NCBI GenBank assembly: GCA_002457215.1
Contig: NTJZ01000002.1
Coordinates: 248,001-312,000, forward strand
Direction: 5' to 3'
DNA: 64,000 nt
From: OM182 bacterium MED-G28
Lineage (GTDB): Bacteria; Pseudomonadota; Gammaproteobacteria; Pseudomonadales; Pseudohongiellaceae
Made by a program: the position numbers and the translations under genes. Every line of letters starts with the position of its first letter. Position 1 is the stretch's first letter. Under the pieces are notes generated by a model. The model worked only from the letters and a program-made list of their open reading frames with translations. It was not told where the DNA came from and made no database searches. Positions 47,028-55,974 of the stretch are shown here, piece after piece.

Positions 47028-47954
47028 ATGACTTGCCATTTTCTGCCCCTTAAGTTATCCCATTTCATTTTAGTTACCACGCTAGTGCTGACCAGTATTG
47101 CTGATGCTCAGCAATCGGGAAGGCCCCCATTTCAACACTATTATGTGCAAGGTAATGTTCACATGTTCGAGCCAGCAAACACCAATGGCAATCCTGGGGC
47201 GTTGGTAGGCGACGACGGAATTCTGCTAATAGATTCTCATTTTGATTTTTCAGTTGAAGACTTGGTGGCATCATTAGGTGAAGTTAGTGATCAGGAAATA
47301 AATTTTGTAGTTAACACTCATGTGCATCCAGATCATATTGGTGGGAATAATAAACTGGCAGCCTATGGTGTAACTATTCTTGCTCACGACAGCGTTAGAT
47401 TGCAAATGCTGGAAGACATTCGTATTCCAAGGCGGGGTGGCAGCTACATTCCTGCCCCTGACCCGGCTGCAAGACCGGTAATTACATACAGTGAGGCAAT
47501 AAGCTTTCATCTTAATGGGGAGGAGGTAAGAGTCTTTCTGGCTCCGCCGGCGCATACGGGTGGAGATAGCTTTGTTTATTTTATGGGGTCAGATGTCTTA
47601 CATTTAGGTGATGTATTTCGTACTAATATGTATCCGATTATCGACAAACATAATGGTGGAAGTTTCCATGGCATGATCGAAGCAATGGGGCTCGCAATAG
47701 GCATGGCTGGCCCTAATACAAAAGTAATCCCTGGTCATGGTGCGGGACCAAGTGACAGAGAGGGCATGATTATTTATCAGCAACTTCTATTTACCATGCG
47801 CGATAGAGTAAAGGCATTAATAGAAGAAGGTATGTCAGTAGAAGACATTATTGCAGCAGAACCGATGGCAGATCATGATGAGCGCTATGGAGGCATCCCC
47901 AGTTGGACTTCTGTTGATGTCATTCCCATTATCTACGAAGAATTATTAGAGTGA
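47028..47954 (+). CDS. Exported metallo-beta-lactamase-fold hydrolase
   Basis: 308 residues with a signal peptide (about 1-27, ending ADAQ). The zinc motif is complete: THVHPDH at 97-103, a distal His in APPAHTGGDS, the bridging Asp in LHLGDVF, and IPGHG. Sequence style is that of periplasmic MBL hydrolases from proteobacteria; it lacks features that would name it a beta-lactamase, glyoxalase or sulfur dioxygenase. Divergent from the acyl-activating enzyme. Confidence 0.82.
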   Translation: MTCHFLPLKLSHFILVTTLVLTSIADAQQSGRPPFQHYYVQGNVHMFEPANTNGNPGALVGDDGILLIDSHFDFSVEDLVASLGEVSDQEINFVVNTHVHPDHIGGNNKLAAYGVTILAHDSVRLQMLEDIRIPRRGGSYIPAPDPAARPVITYSEAISFHLNGEEVRVFLAPPAHTGGDSFVYFMGSDVLHLGDVFRTNMYPIIDKHNGGSFHGMIEAMGLAIGMAGPNTKVIPGHGAGPSDREGMIIYQQLLFTMRDRVKALIEEGMSVEDIIAAEPMADHDERYGGIPSWTSVDVIPIIYEELLE

Positions 47955-48149
47955 TAAGAAAATTCTTAGAATGAAGGGGGTAATTTTGATGGTTCTAATC
48001 AAAATATAATTACTGACTCAGAACTAAATGAAAATATTGAGAGTCAGCACAACTACCTTTTCTGTCTAGTGAAAACTTATCTCTAATGTAAGAAGGCAGT
48101 TCAATATCCATCTGTTCTAATGCATTCTAGTGAAAGGAAATAGTCTGGT

Positions 48150-48533
48150 ATGATATTTTTTGGCAGATGCCACTGTGGTAACGTGAAATTTGAGGTAGAA
48201 AGCACTGAACATGCAGAAATTGAAAATTGCAATTGTTCAATTTGTATCATGTCAGGGTATTTGCACCTTATCGTTCCTAAAAGTCATTTTCGGCTCATAG
48301 CGGGGGAGTTGGAGTTAGCCACTTATACATTCAACAGTGGTATTGCGAAGCACTATTTTTGCAAAACTTGTGGCATCAAACCTTATTATATTCCTCGCTC
48401 AAATCCTGACGGTGTTGATGTAAACGTCAATTGTCTGGAAGAAGTACCTAGTAAAATGAAAATAACTGAGTTTGACGGTCAGAATTGGGAGCAAAATGCA
48501 CACACGCTTGCACATAAAAGCAAGCCGTCGTAA
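48150..48533 (+). CDS. GFA/CENP-V family zinc protein
   Basis: 127 residues, glutathione-dependent formaldehyde-activating-like family. The zinc cysteines are regular: CHC at 7-9, CNCSIC at 27-32, and CKTC at 71-74. Most members are not shown to act on formaldehyde; they are small zinc proteins or S-hydroxymethylglutathione-binding relatives. No operon partner with formaldehyde function is nearby. The VTT-domain gene follows 33 bases on. Confidence 0.85.
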   Translation: MIFFGRCHCGNVKFEVESTEHAEIENCNCSICIMSGYLHLIVPKSHFRLIAGELELATYTFNSGIAKHYFCKTCGIKPYYIPRSNPDGVDVNVNCLEEVPSKMKITEFDGQNWEQNAHTLAHKSKPS

Positions 48534-48566
48534 CTTTTCATTATCCCCATTCAGTATTTAATCTAG

Positions 48567-49142
48567 ATGCTTAGTATTCTTCGGAAACATTTCAATACTA
48601 TTTGGCTTGCACTAGTTGCCGTCTTACTACCGCTATTGCTCTTGTTTCCTGGCTGGCTTAATCAGGAATCAATTGCAAATTTTCTCAATAGCTTGGGAGC
48701 TATAGGGCTTTTGGTTTATCTGCTTTTATCATTGAGCAGAGCCTTTCTAATGATTCCCAGCACTCCTTTTGTGCTAGCTGGGGCTATCGCATTTCCTGAG
48801 ATGCCGCTGGTGGTCTGGCTTATATCAGCTACAGGAGTTGTGGTCGGAGCCCTGCTAGTATACAGTTTCCCATCTTTTGGCAGCTACGATCGGTTTTTGG
48901 AAGAAAAATATCCAGATAAGATCTTGTTTCTCAAAGAAAAAATGCAAGGGAAATATGCCTTCTGGGTAATTGCGGGCTGGGCATTTTTCCCGCTCGTCCC
49001 TACTGATGCGGTGTGTTACGCAGCGGGACTGGCAAAAATAACCTATAAAAAGATGATTGTTCCTTTGCTGATTGGTCAATTACCGTTAGCAACTGTTTAC
49101 ATTTTTCTAGGGACTGAATTCGGTGAGTGGCTGAGAATATGA
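48567..49142 (+). CDS. VTT/DedA-like (TVP38) integral membrane protein
   Basis: 191 residues with about five hydrophobic segments. The VTT domain core is recognisable in the SRAFLMIPSTPFVLAGAIAFP segment and AGWAFFPLVPTDAVCYAAGLAKI near 147-169. Proteins of this superfamily (DedA, TMEM41, VMP1) move lipids across membranes. Its stop overlaps the start of the lipid methyltransferase-like gene by four bases (ATGA), which suggests that both work on phospholipids. Confidence 0.8.
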   Translation: MLSILRKHFNTIWLALVAVLLPLLLLFPGWLNQESIANFLNSLGAIGLLVYLLLSLSRAFLMIPSTPFVLAGAIAFPEMPLVVWLISATGVVVGALLVYSFPSFGSYDRFLEEKYPDKILFLKEKMQGKYAFWVIAGWAFFPLVPTDAVCYAAGLAKITYKKMIVPLLIGQLPLATVYIFLGTEFGEWLRI

Positions 49143-49699
49143 CGGCAAGATTTAAGTTCAGTGATTCGATCAAGCTAATAAAAAATATTAAGACTACCGG
49201 GACAATTACCCCTAGCTCGAAAAATCTAGTTCGCCGGTTATTAGCGCCAATAGATTTTGCATCGGCACGCTGTATCGTAGAGCTCGGCCCGGGCAATGGT
49301 TGTGTCACGCAGTCTCTACTAAAGCGCATGTCTGAGGATTGTGTTCTTATATGCCTTGAAGTTAATAATGAGTTTGTTGCTGAGTTAAATCGTGTTGAAG
49401 ATTCCCGCTTGCATGTTTATAACGCTTGCGCTTCATCCATTCGTGAAATACTTGATGAGTTAAATTTTGTTGAAGTTGACTATGTTGTTTCGAGCTTGCC
49501 TCTCTCACTTATTGATGACGATGTAGTCAAAAATATATTGGTTGAAGTTGATTCTAACTTGAAAAAAGGTGGAAGGTTTTTGCAGTATCAATATAGTTTA
49601 GCCAATTATAGTGATATGAAACCTGTCTTTCGTGACATTAAGCTTAAATTTACCTTTCGTAATATGCCCCCAGCATTTGTTTATGAGTGCATTAAGTAG
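49139..49699 (+). CDS. SAM-dependent methyltransferase, PmtA-like
   Basis: About 186 residues. The class I methyltransferase motif I is IVELGPGNGCVTQ; before it KTTGTITPSSKNLVRRLL, and after it DYVVSSLPLSLIDD and GGRFLQYQYS, match phospholipid N-methyltransferase (PmtA-type) proteins, which convert phosphatidylethanolamine toward phosphatidylcholine. rRNA adenine dimethylases share part of this pattern but are longer. ATG 49139 lies in the stop of the VTT gene; an upstream GTG at 49127 is less likely. Confidence 0.75.
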   Translation: MTARFKFSDSIKLIKNIKTTGTITPSSKNLVRRLLAPIDFASARCIVELGPGNGCVTQSLLKRMSEDCVLICLEVNNEFVAELNRVEDSRLHVYNACASSIREILDELNFVEVDYVVSSLPLSLIDDDVVKNILVEVDSNLKKGGRFLQYQYSLANYSDMKPVFRDIKLKFTFRNMPPAFVYECIK

Positions 49700-49818
49700 T
49701 GTTACTTAATAATTAATTTGCTCCTTTTTTATTGGTTGCTGACTTTGTTTAGTCAGCGTAAACTCGTTGGTCCCTTTGATTAAAGTTGCGGGGGACGAAT
49801 CAACTCTTGGAGGTTAAC

Positions 49819-50481
49819 ATGTCGCTGCGAATCAATGATGTTGCACCAAATTTTACAGCGCAAACCACTCACGGTGAAATAGATTTTTATGAGTGGTTGG
49901 GCGAAAAATGGGGCGTTTTATTTTCTCATCCGAAGGATTTCACTCCAGTATGTACTACTGAGTTAGGTTACATGGCTGGGTTGGAAGAACAATTTGCAAA
50001 ACGTAATTGTAAGGTAATAGGTTTAAGTATCGATCCAGTCGATAATCATAATGAGTGGGCAAAAGACATCGAAGAAACTCAAGGCCATGCAGTCAATTAT
50101 CCGATGATTGGCGACAGTGATTTAGCGGTAGCAAAACTTTACAATATGCTGCCAGCAGATGAGCCGGGATCGTCGGAGGGAAGAACTGCTGCAACCAATG
50201 CAACTGTCCGATCAGTATTTATAGTAGACCCGAATAAGACCATTAAATTAATGCTGACCTACCCGATGACAACAGGTAGGAATTTTGATGAGATTCTGCG
50301 TGTTCTAGATTCCATGCAACTTACAGCAAAACATAAAGTTGCAACGCCTGTTAATTGGCAACAAGGTGATGACGTTATTATAGTACCTACAGTATCTGAT
50401 GAAGAGGCAAAGGACATGTTTCCTAATGGCTGGAATACTGTGAAGCCATATCTTCGAACTACCAAACAACCTTCTGAGTAA
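49819..50481 (+). CDS. 1-Cys peroxiredoxin (Prx6 type)
   Basis: 220 residues, the length of Prx6-class enzymes. The peroxidatic Cys45 is in HPKDFTPVCTTELG; a resolving Cys of the AhpC type is not present. YPMTTGRNFDEILRVLDSMQ and TPVNWQQGDDVIIVP are class-specific. It reduces hydrogen peroxide and organic peroxides. Start set by GGAGG eight bases upstream at ATG 49819. A strong hairpin terminator follows. Confidence 0.93.
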   Translation: MSLRINDVAPNFTAQTTHGEIDFYEWLGEKWGVLFSHPKDFTPVCTTELGYMAGLEEQFAKRNCKVIGLSIDPVDNHNEWAKDIEETQGHAVNYPMIGDSDLAVAKLYNMLPADEPGSSEGRTAATNATVRSVFIVDPNKTIKLMLTYPMTTGRNFDEILRVLDSMQLTAKHKVATPVNWQQGDDVIIVPTVSDEEAKDMFPNGWNTVKPYLRTTKQPSE

Positions 50482-50509
50482 AAATCTAGGAAATTAAAGG
50501 TAGTGTCTG

Positions 50510-50537
50510 TAAAAGGCTGAAAAGTATCAGCCTTTTA
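50510..50537. terminator. Bidirectional terminator between peroxiredoxin and cupin genes
   Basis: TAAAAGGCTGA (50510-50520) and TCAGCCTTTTA (50527-50537) form a perfect 11-base stem with a six-base loop. A and T runs on both flanks let it serve the convergent plus- and minus-strand genes. Confidence 0.85.
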
Positions 50538-50552
50538 CTTTTGTGTGTTTGT

Positions 50553-51086
50553 TTAATCTACCAGGGGTATGCGATTGTCAGGGTCCGGTCTGAATATTAG
50601 GTAAGTAAGGTCTGTTTCTAATTCGCTGAACCAATGGGGGGTATGTCCTGGTATGACAATGACATCTCCGGGGACAACTCTTCTGCTAACCCCGTTCTCG
50701 ATCTCAGCACCCCGCACCCAGTTCTCATTTTCTTGCTTTGCCTCTGTCATTTCTCCGCCTGTCACCAGAGTGGCATAGCCGCTAAGCATGTAATAAATTT
50801 CGGTAGTGTTTACCTGATGTAGATTGGAACCACCTGGAAATTCTTTGGGTCGAAAAACACCATAAACACCAACGCGGTAATCCCCAGTAACTTCTACAGA
50901 ACGAATTGGTCGGTCACTTACTCGGTCGCGTGGCAGATTATCGATAAATTTAACGATGTCTTCAGCAGTTACGTCCGTAGCGATGGGTGGAATGGCTGGC
51001 GCAGGGGTTTGCGCTAACACATAAGTTGTTAAAGACATGATCGTCCCAAGACTAAGCATTGCTATAATGAGTGAGATTTTTTTCAT
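50553..51086 (-). CDS. Exported cupin-domain protein
   Basis: 177 residues with a Sec signal peptide (about 1-25, ending VLAQ). Single cupin barrel: the first motif is GGSNLHQVNTTEIYYMLSG, where one of the two usual His residues is Val, and the second is GDVIVIPGHTPHWF with its His pair. Metal binding is likely but could involve fewer ligands. It lies downstream of the PQQ-type dehydrogenase on the same strand, with a hairpin between them. Substrate unknown. Confidence 0.75.
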   Translation of the reverse strand: MKKISLIIAMLSLGTIMSLTTYVLAQTPAPAIPPIATDVTAEDIVKFIDNLPRDRVSDRPIRSVEVTGDYRVGVYGVFRPKEFPGGSNLHQVNTTEIYYMLSGYATLVTGGEMTEAKQENENWVRGAEIENGVSRRVVPGDVIVIPGHTPHWFSELETDLTYLIFRPDPDNRIPLVD

Positions 51087-51168
51087 TTTGAAAATTCCTC
51101 TATTTATTCTTGCTTAATGTATTAAATTTACCTCAAGTTGTTAAACGAGCCTTAAAGGTAGGTGCAAG

Positions 51169-51193
51169 CTTAGCAGCGAAGCTCGCTGCTAAG
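51169..51193. repeat. Perfect hairpin between PQQ-type dehydrogenase and cupin genes
   Basis: CTTAGCAGCG (51169-51178) and CGCTGCTAAG (51184-51193) form a ten-base stem with a five-base loop. The T run lies on the plus-strand side only, so as a minus-strand terminator after the dehydrogenase it would be weak; a processing or attenuation site is possible. Confidence 0.6.
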
Positions 51194-51214
51194 TTTTAAC
51201 GCAATTTGAAGTAG

Positions 51215-53266
51215 CTAATCTTGGCTAGGGAGTTTGAAGGCAAGCATTTCAGGGCTATGCTCCCGATCGCCAATGGCGACTAGAATGTACTGTTCTCCTT
51301 CGTATAGATAACTAATCGGAGGGCTGGTCGTCCCTGCTTCAAGTTCGATTTCCCAAACAGTTTCACCAGTTTCTTTGTCATAGGCTCTAAACCAAGGTCC
51401 GCCGCTATTGGTAGCGATCTCGACGGGCATATCGAATGGAATACGACCGCCAGGGCGTTGGTTTGTAAACCCTTCACCCAAAAACAAGAGCGAACCGGTT
51501 AGCAAAGGAGTTGGGCGGCCCGGTACGCCAAGTTTCTCTAAGTCTAGATGCGCTATTGCAGGGTTATCAATAGGTCCGTCACCATTAGGTACCATCCAAA
51601 CATGATCACCTGTATTCATATTGATGGCGGTAATCCGACCATAAGGCGGCTTAAATAGCGGTAAGCCGCGAGGCCCAGCGATCCAACGCCTCGAGCCTTT
51701 GGTATAGGCAAGATTGGTTTCATCAGGATCGCCCGGAAGAATATCCGCCACAAAAGGTGATGTAATAGAAGGAATATAGAGATAACCAGTTTGCGGATCA
51801 AAAGCTGCGCCTTGCACGTCGGCACCACCTTGCGAGCCTGGCAATTGAATAGTTCCCTGGGTGCCTGTATCCGACGAAATTGAAGGCGGGGTAAATACAG
51901 GCCCGGTTACATAGTTGCTAAATATTTCTAGCGCTTCAGCTCTTAATTCTGGGGTAAAGTCGATTAAGTTTTCTTCAGTCGCACCTTGTCGATCGAAAGC
52001 CGCAGGTTTTGTGGGGAAGGGCTGAGTTGGAGACGTCACTTCGCCTGGCACTTCAGATCGAGGCACTGGCCGTTCTTCAATTTCCCAAACTGGTTCGCCG
52101 GTTTCTCGATCAAAAACAAAAGCAAATGCTTGTTTGGTTAGTTGAGTGACAGCTTTGATTTCTCGACCATCGACGGTAATGTCCATTAAGATTGGTGCGG
52201 CTGGGGGATCGTAATCCCATAAGCCATGATGGACAGTTTGGTAATGCCAAATACGATCACCAGTTTCTACATCCACTGCGACAATGCTTTGGCTAAATAA
52301 ATTATCACCGATGCGGTGGCCACCATACATGTCATTCGTAGAAGAAGAGATTGGCATATAAATCATGCCAAGTTCCTCATCAGCACTGAACAATGCCCAC
52401 ACTGGCGCATGTCCTGTGAATGACCAAGAACGATCTTGCCAGGTGTCGGTGCCAAACTGCCCTTCTTGCGGAATAGTATTAAATGTCCACAAATGCTCAC
52501 CAGATCGCACATTGAAGGCATGGACATCGCCTCGGTAGGCTTCTTTGACATCGAAGGTGTCGGACATTGATTGACCGAGCACTATGACATCACGAACTAC
52601 CATTGGCACCCCACCCCACCGATAGCGTTCGAACTCTGGAGGCATAAACTGTAAATCGACTCGACCTTCCTCGCCAAAGTTAGGATAAGGCTGTCCGGTT
52701 GCAGCATTCAAAGCTGTTAAATAAGTACCTCGTTGAACAATGATCCGTTCTTCATCGCCGTCGGACCAATAGGCAATGCCGCGAGTTGGAGCACCTGGCA
52801 GACCTTCTACGCCTCCGGGAGGCTCTTGCACCCATATGGTTTCGCCAGTGCCAGGATCGAATGCTTCAACCAAGCCGACACCATTGGTCACGTAAGCGAC
52901 TCCGTTTTTTACAACTGGAGCAGCGTTCCAAGTATTCGAGTATCGCTGTTGTGGATTCATTGTTACGTAATATTCGTCTAGAGCAGGGCGTCTCCAGACG
53001 ATTTCTAAGTCATTAATATTATCAGCATGAATTTGGTCGAGTGGAGTATATTTCGTGCTGCCAATTTCAGCGCCGTAGGCATCCCAGTCGCCGGGCGTAG
53101 TTCCCTGTCCTACGGGTCGGTATTCCGTCTCAGTGGAGACATTGGCAGCAGAATCAGAACTGGAAGTGCTGGAATTCGATTGAGTGGCTTGCTGCTGGCT
53201 ATCACATCCTACTAACAACAAGATTGCTACAAAGCTAGATATTTCGGCGATTTGGCGTGGCTTCAT
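51215..53266 (-). CDS. PQQ-dependent dehydrogenase lipoprotein
   Basis: 683 residues, quinoprotein beta-propeller of the PQQ alcohol/glucose dehydrogenase-like group. A lipobox ILLLVGC puts the lipid-modified Cys at 21. Propeller repeats carry the W-docking type segments (GEPVWEIEERP, GDRIWHYQTVHHGLWDYD, GETVWEIELEAG) and GGADVQGAAFDPQTGYLYIPS near the centre. No CxxCH heme site is present, so an outside electron acceptor is needed. Substrate, an alcohol or sugar, is unknown. No PQQ synthesis gene lies in the window. Confidence 0.87.
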   Translation of the reverse strand: MKPRQIAEISSFVAILLLVGCDSQQQATQSNSSTSSSDSAANVSTETEYRPVGQGTTPGDWDAYGAEIGSTKYTPLDQIHADNINDLEIVWRRPALDEYYVTMNPQQRYSNTWNAAPVVKNGVAYVTNGVGLVEAFDPGTGETIWVQEPPGGVEGLPGAPTRGIAYWSDGDEERIIVQRGTYLTALNAATGQPYPNFGEEGRVDLQFMPPEFERYRWGGVPMVVRDVIVLGQSMSDTFDVKEAYRGDVHAFNVRSGEHLWTFNTIPQEGQFGTDTWQDRSWSFTGHAPVWALFSADEELGMIYMPISSSTNDMYGGHRIGDNLFSQSIVAVDVETGDRIWHYQTVHHGLWDYDPPAAPILMDITVDGREIKAVTQLTKQAFAFVFDRETGEPVWEIEERPVPRSEVPGEVTSPTQPFPTKPAAFDRQGATEENLIDFTPELRAEALEIFSNYVTGPVFTPPSISSDTGTQGTIQLPGSQGGADVQGAAFDPQTGYLYIPSITSPFVADILPGDPDETNLAYTKGSRRWIAGPRGLPLFKPPYGRITAINMNTGDHVWMVPNGDGPIDNPAIAHLDLEKLGVPGRPTPLLTGSLLFLGEGFTNQRPGGRIPFDMPVEIATNSGGPWFRAYDKETGETVWEIELEAGTTSPPISYLYEGEQYILVAIGDREHSPEMLAFKLPSQD

Positions 53267-53655
53267 TATTATTGTTCCTGCTTTTTATTCCTGTCATTTT
53301 CCTGAATTAACACAAAAGCTAGTTCAACTAGGGATTTTACCTAAAAACGCGTCTTTAGAAACAAGAATAAACCAGATTTCTGGATTCCAATACAGGGCTA
53401 AGCTCTTGAAATAGCGGGTAGTTCAGCATAGGCTCTAAGCACTCCTGCCTAATCGGTTAATGGAGGTATCCAAAATTACCGAGATAAATGAGAAGTCGAA
53501 GGTTAAGAAAAATCGAAGATTTTTGAAAGCAAGTTATTAACTACTCGAGAGATGTTAGATAAGATCCTTGGTGCAGTTGGACATGAATTGACTCGCCTAA
53601 AATCAAATAATAAAAAATATAACCAGTTAATCTTCTTGTAAATGAGGCATAGCCA
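53267..53655. other. Divergent intergenic region, weak small-frame candidate
   Basis: The 389 bases separate the quinoprotein gene from the DHDPS-like gene. AAAAATC/GATTTTT (53508-53524) is a weak hairpin. ATG 53552 to TAA 53641 is a 29-codon frame preceded by GAGAG; it could be a leader peptide but has no recognisable feature. Confidence 0.3.
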
Positions 53656-54642
53656 ATGTCAATAAATTTTGAAACTACTAGACGAAAATTGTTGGCAGGT
53701 ATTGGTGCCACTGCATTTCTTCCGTATTCGCATTTGTTAATGGCTGCAGAAAATAAAATGCGCGGCGCCTTAATGATATTGAGTACACCCTATACAGACC
53801 AAGACGAAGTTGACTATGAAGATTTAGCAAAGGAAGTAGCTTTTTGTGCACAGTGTGGTGTGCAGGGCTTGGTTTGGCCACAAAATTCAAGTGAGCAGCG
53901 CTACTTAAGCATGGAAGAACGCATAAAGGGCTTTGAAGTTTTGGCTGAAGCCAATCGCCACACCGGAATGGTTTTAGTATTTGGAGTTCAAGCGGAAGAT
54001 ACTGAAGGTATGCTTGAATATGCAAAGAAGGCTGAATCACTAAATCCCGATGGCATGATTGCGATTCCACCAACTACTGCAAATTCACTCGAAGATATTC
54101 GTAACTATTATCGAGCTCTTTGTGAAATCACCGACAAACCTATTTTTGTTCAAACCAGCGGCGGACCGGATATTGAACTCACTATCGATTTTCTAGTAGA
54201 CCTGGCCCAAGAGTTGCCGCAATGTGGTTATATAAAAGAAGAATATGGGCGAGTTCATGAGCGCATGCTAGCGTTACAGCAATATCAGCCTGATCCGATT
54301 CGCAGCGTGTTTGGAGCAACATTGGGTAGGGGCTGGCTTTACGAAATGCGCATCGGTACCGATGGTGTGATGACAGGTGGAGCGATGTATGGAGATGTTT
54401 ATGCAAAACTTTGGGAGTTGCATCAAGCAGGTGAAGAGGACGCGCTAAGAGATTGTTATTCCCGATTACTACTCATTCAGAACCTAGACAATTTAATACC
54501 TGGTGTTCGTCTTTATGTAATGCAGATGCGCGGTGTATTCAAGACTACGAAGTCTCGCCGCGGAAACTATAGCTTCTCACCGCAACAAATTTCAGAAATT
54601 AACTATCGTTTCGATGCGTTAAAACCTTATATAGTGACTTGA
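53656..54642 (+). CDS. Tat-exported dihydrodipicolinate synthase family protein
   Basis: 328 residues, DapA/NAL class I aldolase fold. A twin-arginine leader (TTRRKLLAGIG, Arg 9-10) precedes the barrel. The Schiff-base lysine is kept at about 194 in CGYIKEEYG, but the GTTGES motif is replaced by PQNSSEQ and the catalytic Tyr segment by FVQTSGG. It is therefore not a DapA; it may cleave or condense another 2-oxo acid outside the cytoplasm. Not in an operon. Confidence 0.78.
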   Translation: MSINFETTRRKLLAGIGATAFLPYSHLLMAAENKMRGALMILSTPYTDQDEVDYEDLAKEVAFCAQCGVQGLVWPQNSSEQRYLSMEERIKGFEVLAEANRHTGMVLVFGVQAEDTEGMLEYAKKAESLNPDGMIAIPPTTANSLEDIRNYYRALCEITDKPIFVQTSGGPDIELTIDFLVDLAQELPQCGYIKEEYGRVHERMLALQQYQPDPIRSVFGATLGRGWLYEMRIGTDGVMTGGAMYGDVYAKLWELHQAGEEDALRDCYSRLLLIQNLDNLIPGVRLYVMQMRGVFKTTKSRRGNYSFSPQQISEINYRFDALKPYIVT

Positions 54643-54834
54643 TATCGCATAATAAGTTTAAATTTTAATTTGAGTTAATAATTTCATTATGTCTATAGCT
54701 ACTATAGGAATTTATCGGTGAAAAATTGATCAAACACTTCGAATTAAAGACTTTATCAAATCGTCCACAAGTACAATTTAACGCATCGAAAGGGACTATT
54801 GGCCAAGAAGATCTGTCGATGAGTCAGCAAGTAA

Positions 54835-55665
54835 TTAAAATTGAGTGAAATACATTAAGTCTCGGGCTTGATCAGCGCTGGCAATTGACCTGTTTAGCTT
54901 CTTTGAATTGTTATTGATGACCTCTACCAAGGAAGCATTATTTGGCGCAATTTCACCATCTGGAAGGTGAAGATTATTCTCGAAACCTACACGGCAGTTC
55001 CCGCCAAGTTCTATTACTCTTTGCATGCACAGAGATTCGGTCTTACCGAACGCGCAGAGCCACCAATTGCACTTATCTGGCATAGCATTAAGCAAAGGCT
55101 CTAAGTCATCGACATCTGACTGCTGGTTTTTAGTGTATCTACCCAATACCAATAAGATGGTGTGACGGTCTCCGGGAATTAACCCGCGCTGGCGGAAGGC
55201 CTTGAATTGATCTAAGTCATCCAAATCATAAAGAATATACTGAGGCGCTATATTTTCCCTGCTCATCCATTGGAAAAACTTAGCAGCCTCCTTCTCATGA
55301 GGTTCATCAGGACAAAATTCTCTAAGGGCTATCGATACTGCTTCTGGTTTAACTGCTTTTACTACTTCGATCTGTTCATCTGGTCGATACAGTCCGACAG
55401 CTTCAGTAGTTATCTGAATAATCAGGGAATCGCCGACGCGAGAACGAATTTCATTAATTGCCTCTTTATATAGCAAAGGGTCCAGGCTGTGCTTCTGATC
55501 CTTGTCGCGCACATGGAGATGAATCATGCAGGCGCCAGCTTGTAGACAGTGCTCAGCAGTGCTGGCCAGTTCTGCTGGTGTTATCGGAATGACAGAGTGC
55601 TCCGCTTTGGTTTTTCTAGCACCATTAGGTGCCACGGCGATCATTAGTGGGCTCAGTGCTGACAT
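54835..55665 (-). CDS. Beta-keto acid cleavage enzyme (DUF849/BKACE)
   Basis: About 276 residues, zinc-dependent TIM barrel that cleaves beta-keto acids with acetyl-CoA. VAPNGARKT near the start, ACMIHLHVRD near 46-55 with the two metal His, and late FGKTESLCMQRVIELGGNCRVGFEN are family features. The start is ATG 55665 after GAGGAAGAG; TTG 55686 is the longer alternative. The beta-keto acid used varies in the family and cannot be read here. Divergent from the nitrile hydratase operon. The 192 bases before its 3' end hold only a 40-codon frame (TTG 54726 to TGA 54848) that I do not support. Confidence 0.88.
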   Translation of the reverse strand: MSALSPLMIAVAPNGARKTKAEHSVIPITPAELASTAEHCLQAGACMIHLHVRDKDQKHSLDPLLYKEAINEIRSRVGDSLIIQITTEAVGLYRPDEQIEVVKAVKPEAVSIALREFCPDEPHEKEAAKFFQWMSRENIAPQYILYDLDDLDQFKAFRQRGLIPGDRHTILLVLGRYTKNQQSDVDDLEPLLNAMPDKCNWWLCAFGKTESLCMQRVIELGGNCRVGFENNLHLPDGEIAPNNASLVEVINNNSKKLNRSIASADQARDLMYFTQF

Positions 55666-55974
55666 TAGTAGCTTACTCTTCCTCAATTCTTTCCTTATGT
55701 TACTTTTAGATGCAGAAAAAGCCTAGCCGCTAGCTGGGCGTCAGATTATTTTCTTGTGTGCAAAGTTGTAAAGGTAAAACGTATTTAAATTACATACTAA
55801 CCCTGGTTGTCCACTTGCTCGGCATAGTTAGTAATATGCTGCTAGTAAAAACACTTTTTGTTACGATGCTAGCGGTTAAAGGAGAAAATGGTAGCGCCCA
55901 ATAATCGAGATGTTGAACCGAGGTTTCTTGTAAACCTTGCCTGAATCAAAGTTTATAGAGGATTTGTTTGATTT
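55666..55974. other. Divergent promoter region of BKACE and nitrile hydratase genes
   Basis: About 309 bases, A+T-rich toward the middle. It must carry the promoters for both directions. I see no clear dyad that would be the TetR operator and no coding frame. Confidence 0.35.

Noticed and set aside
47028-47954. Calling the exported MBL hydrolase a beta-lactamase
   Set aside because: The zinc motif is complete but nothing in the sequence singles out the B3 beta-lactamase subclass.
53552-53641. 29-codon frame upstream of the DHDPS-like gene
   Set aside because: Could be a leader peptide but has no stalling motif or control hairpin.
54726-54848. 40-codon frame from TTG between the DHDPS-like and BKACE genes
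   Set aside because: Overlaps the BKACE stop, has no ribosome-binding site and matches nothing recognised; might be a gene remnant but unsupported.
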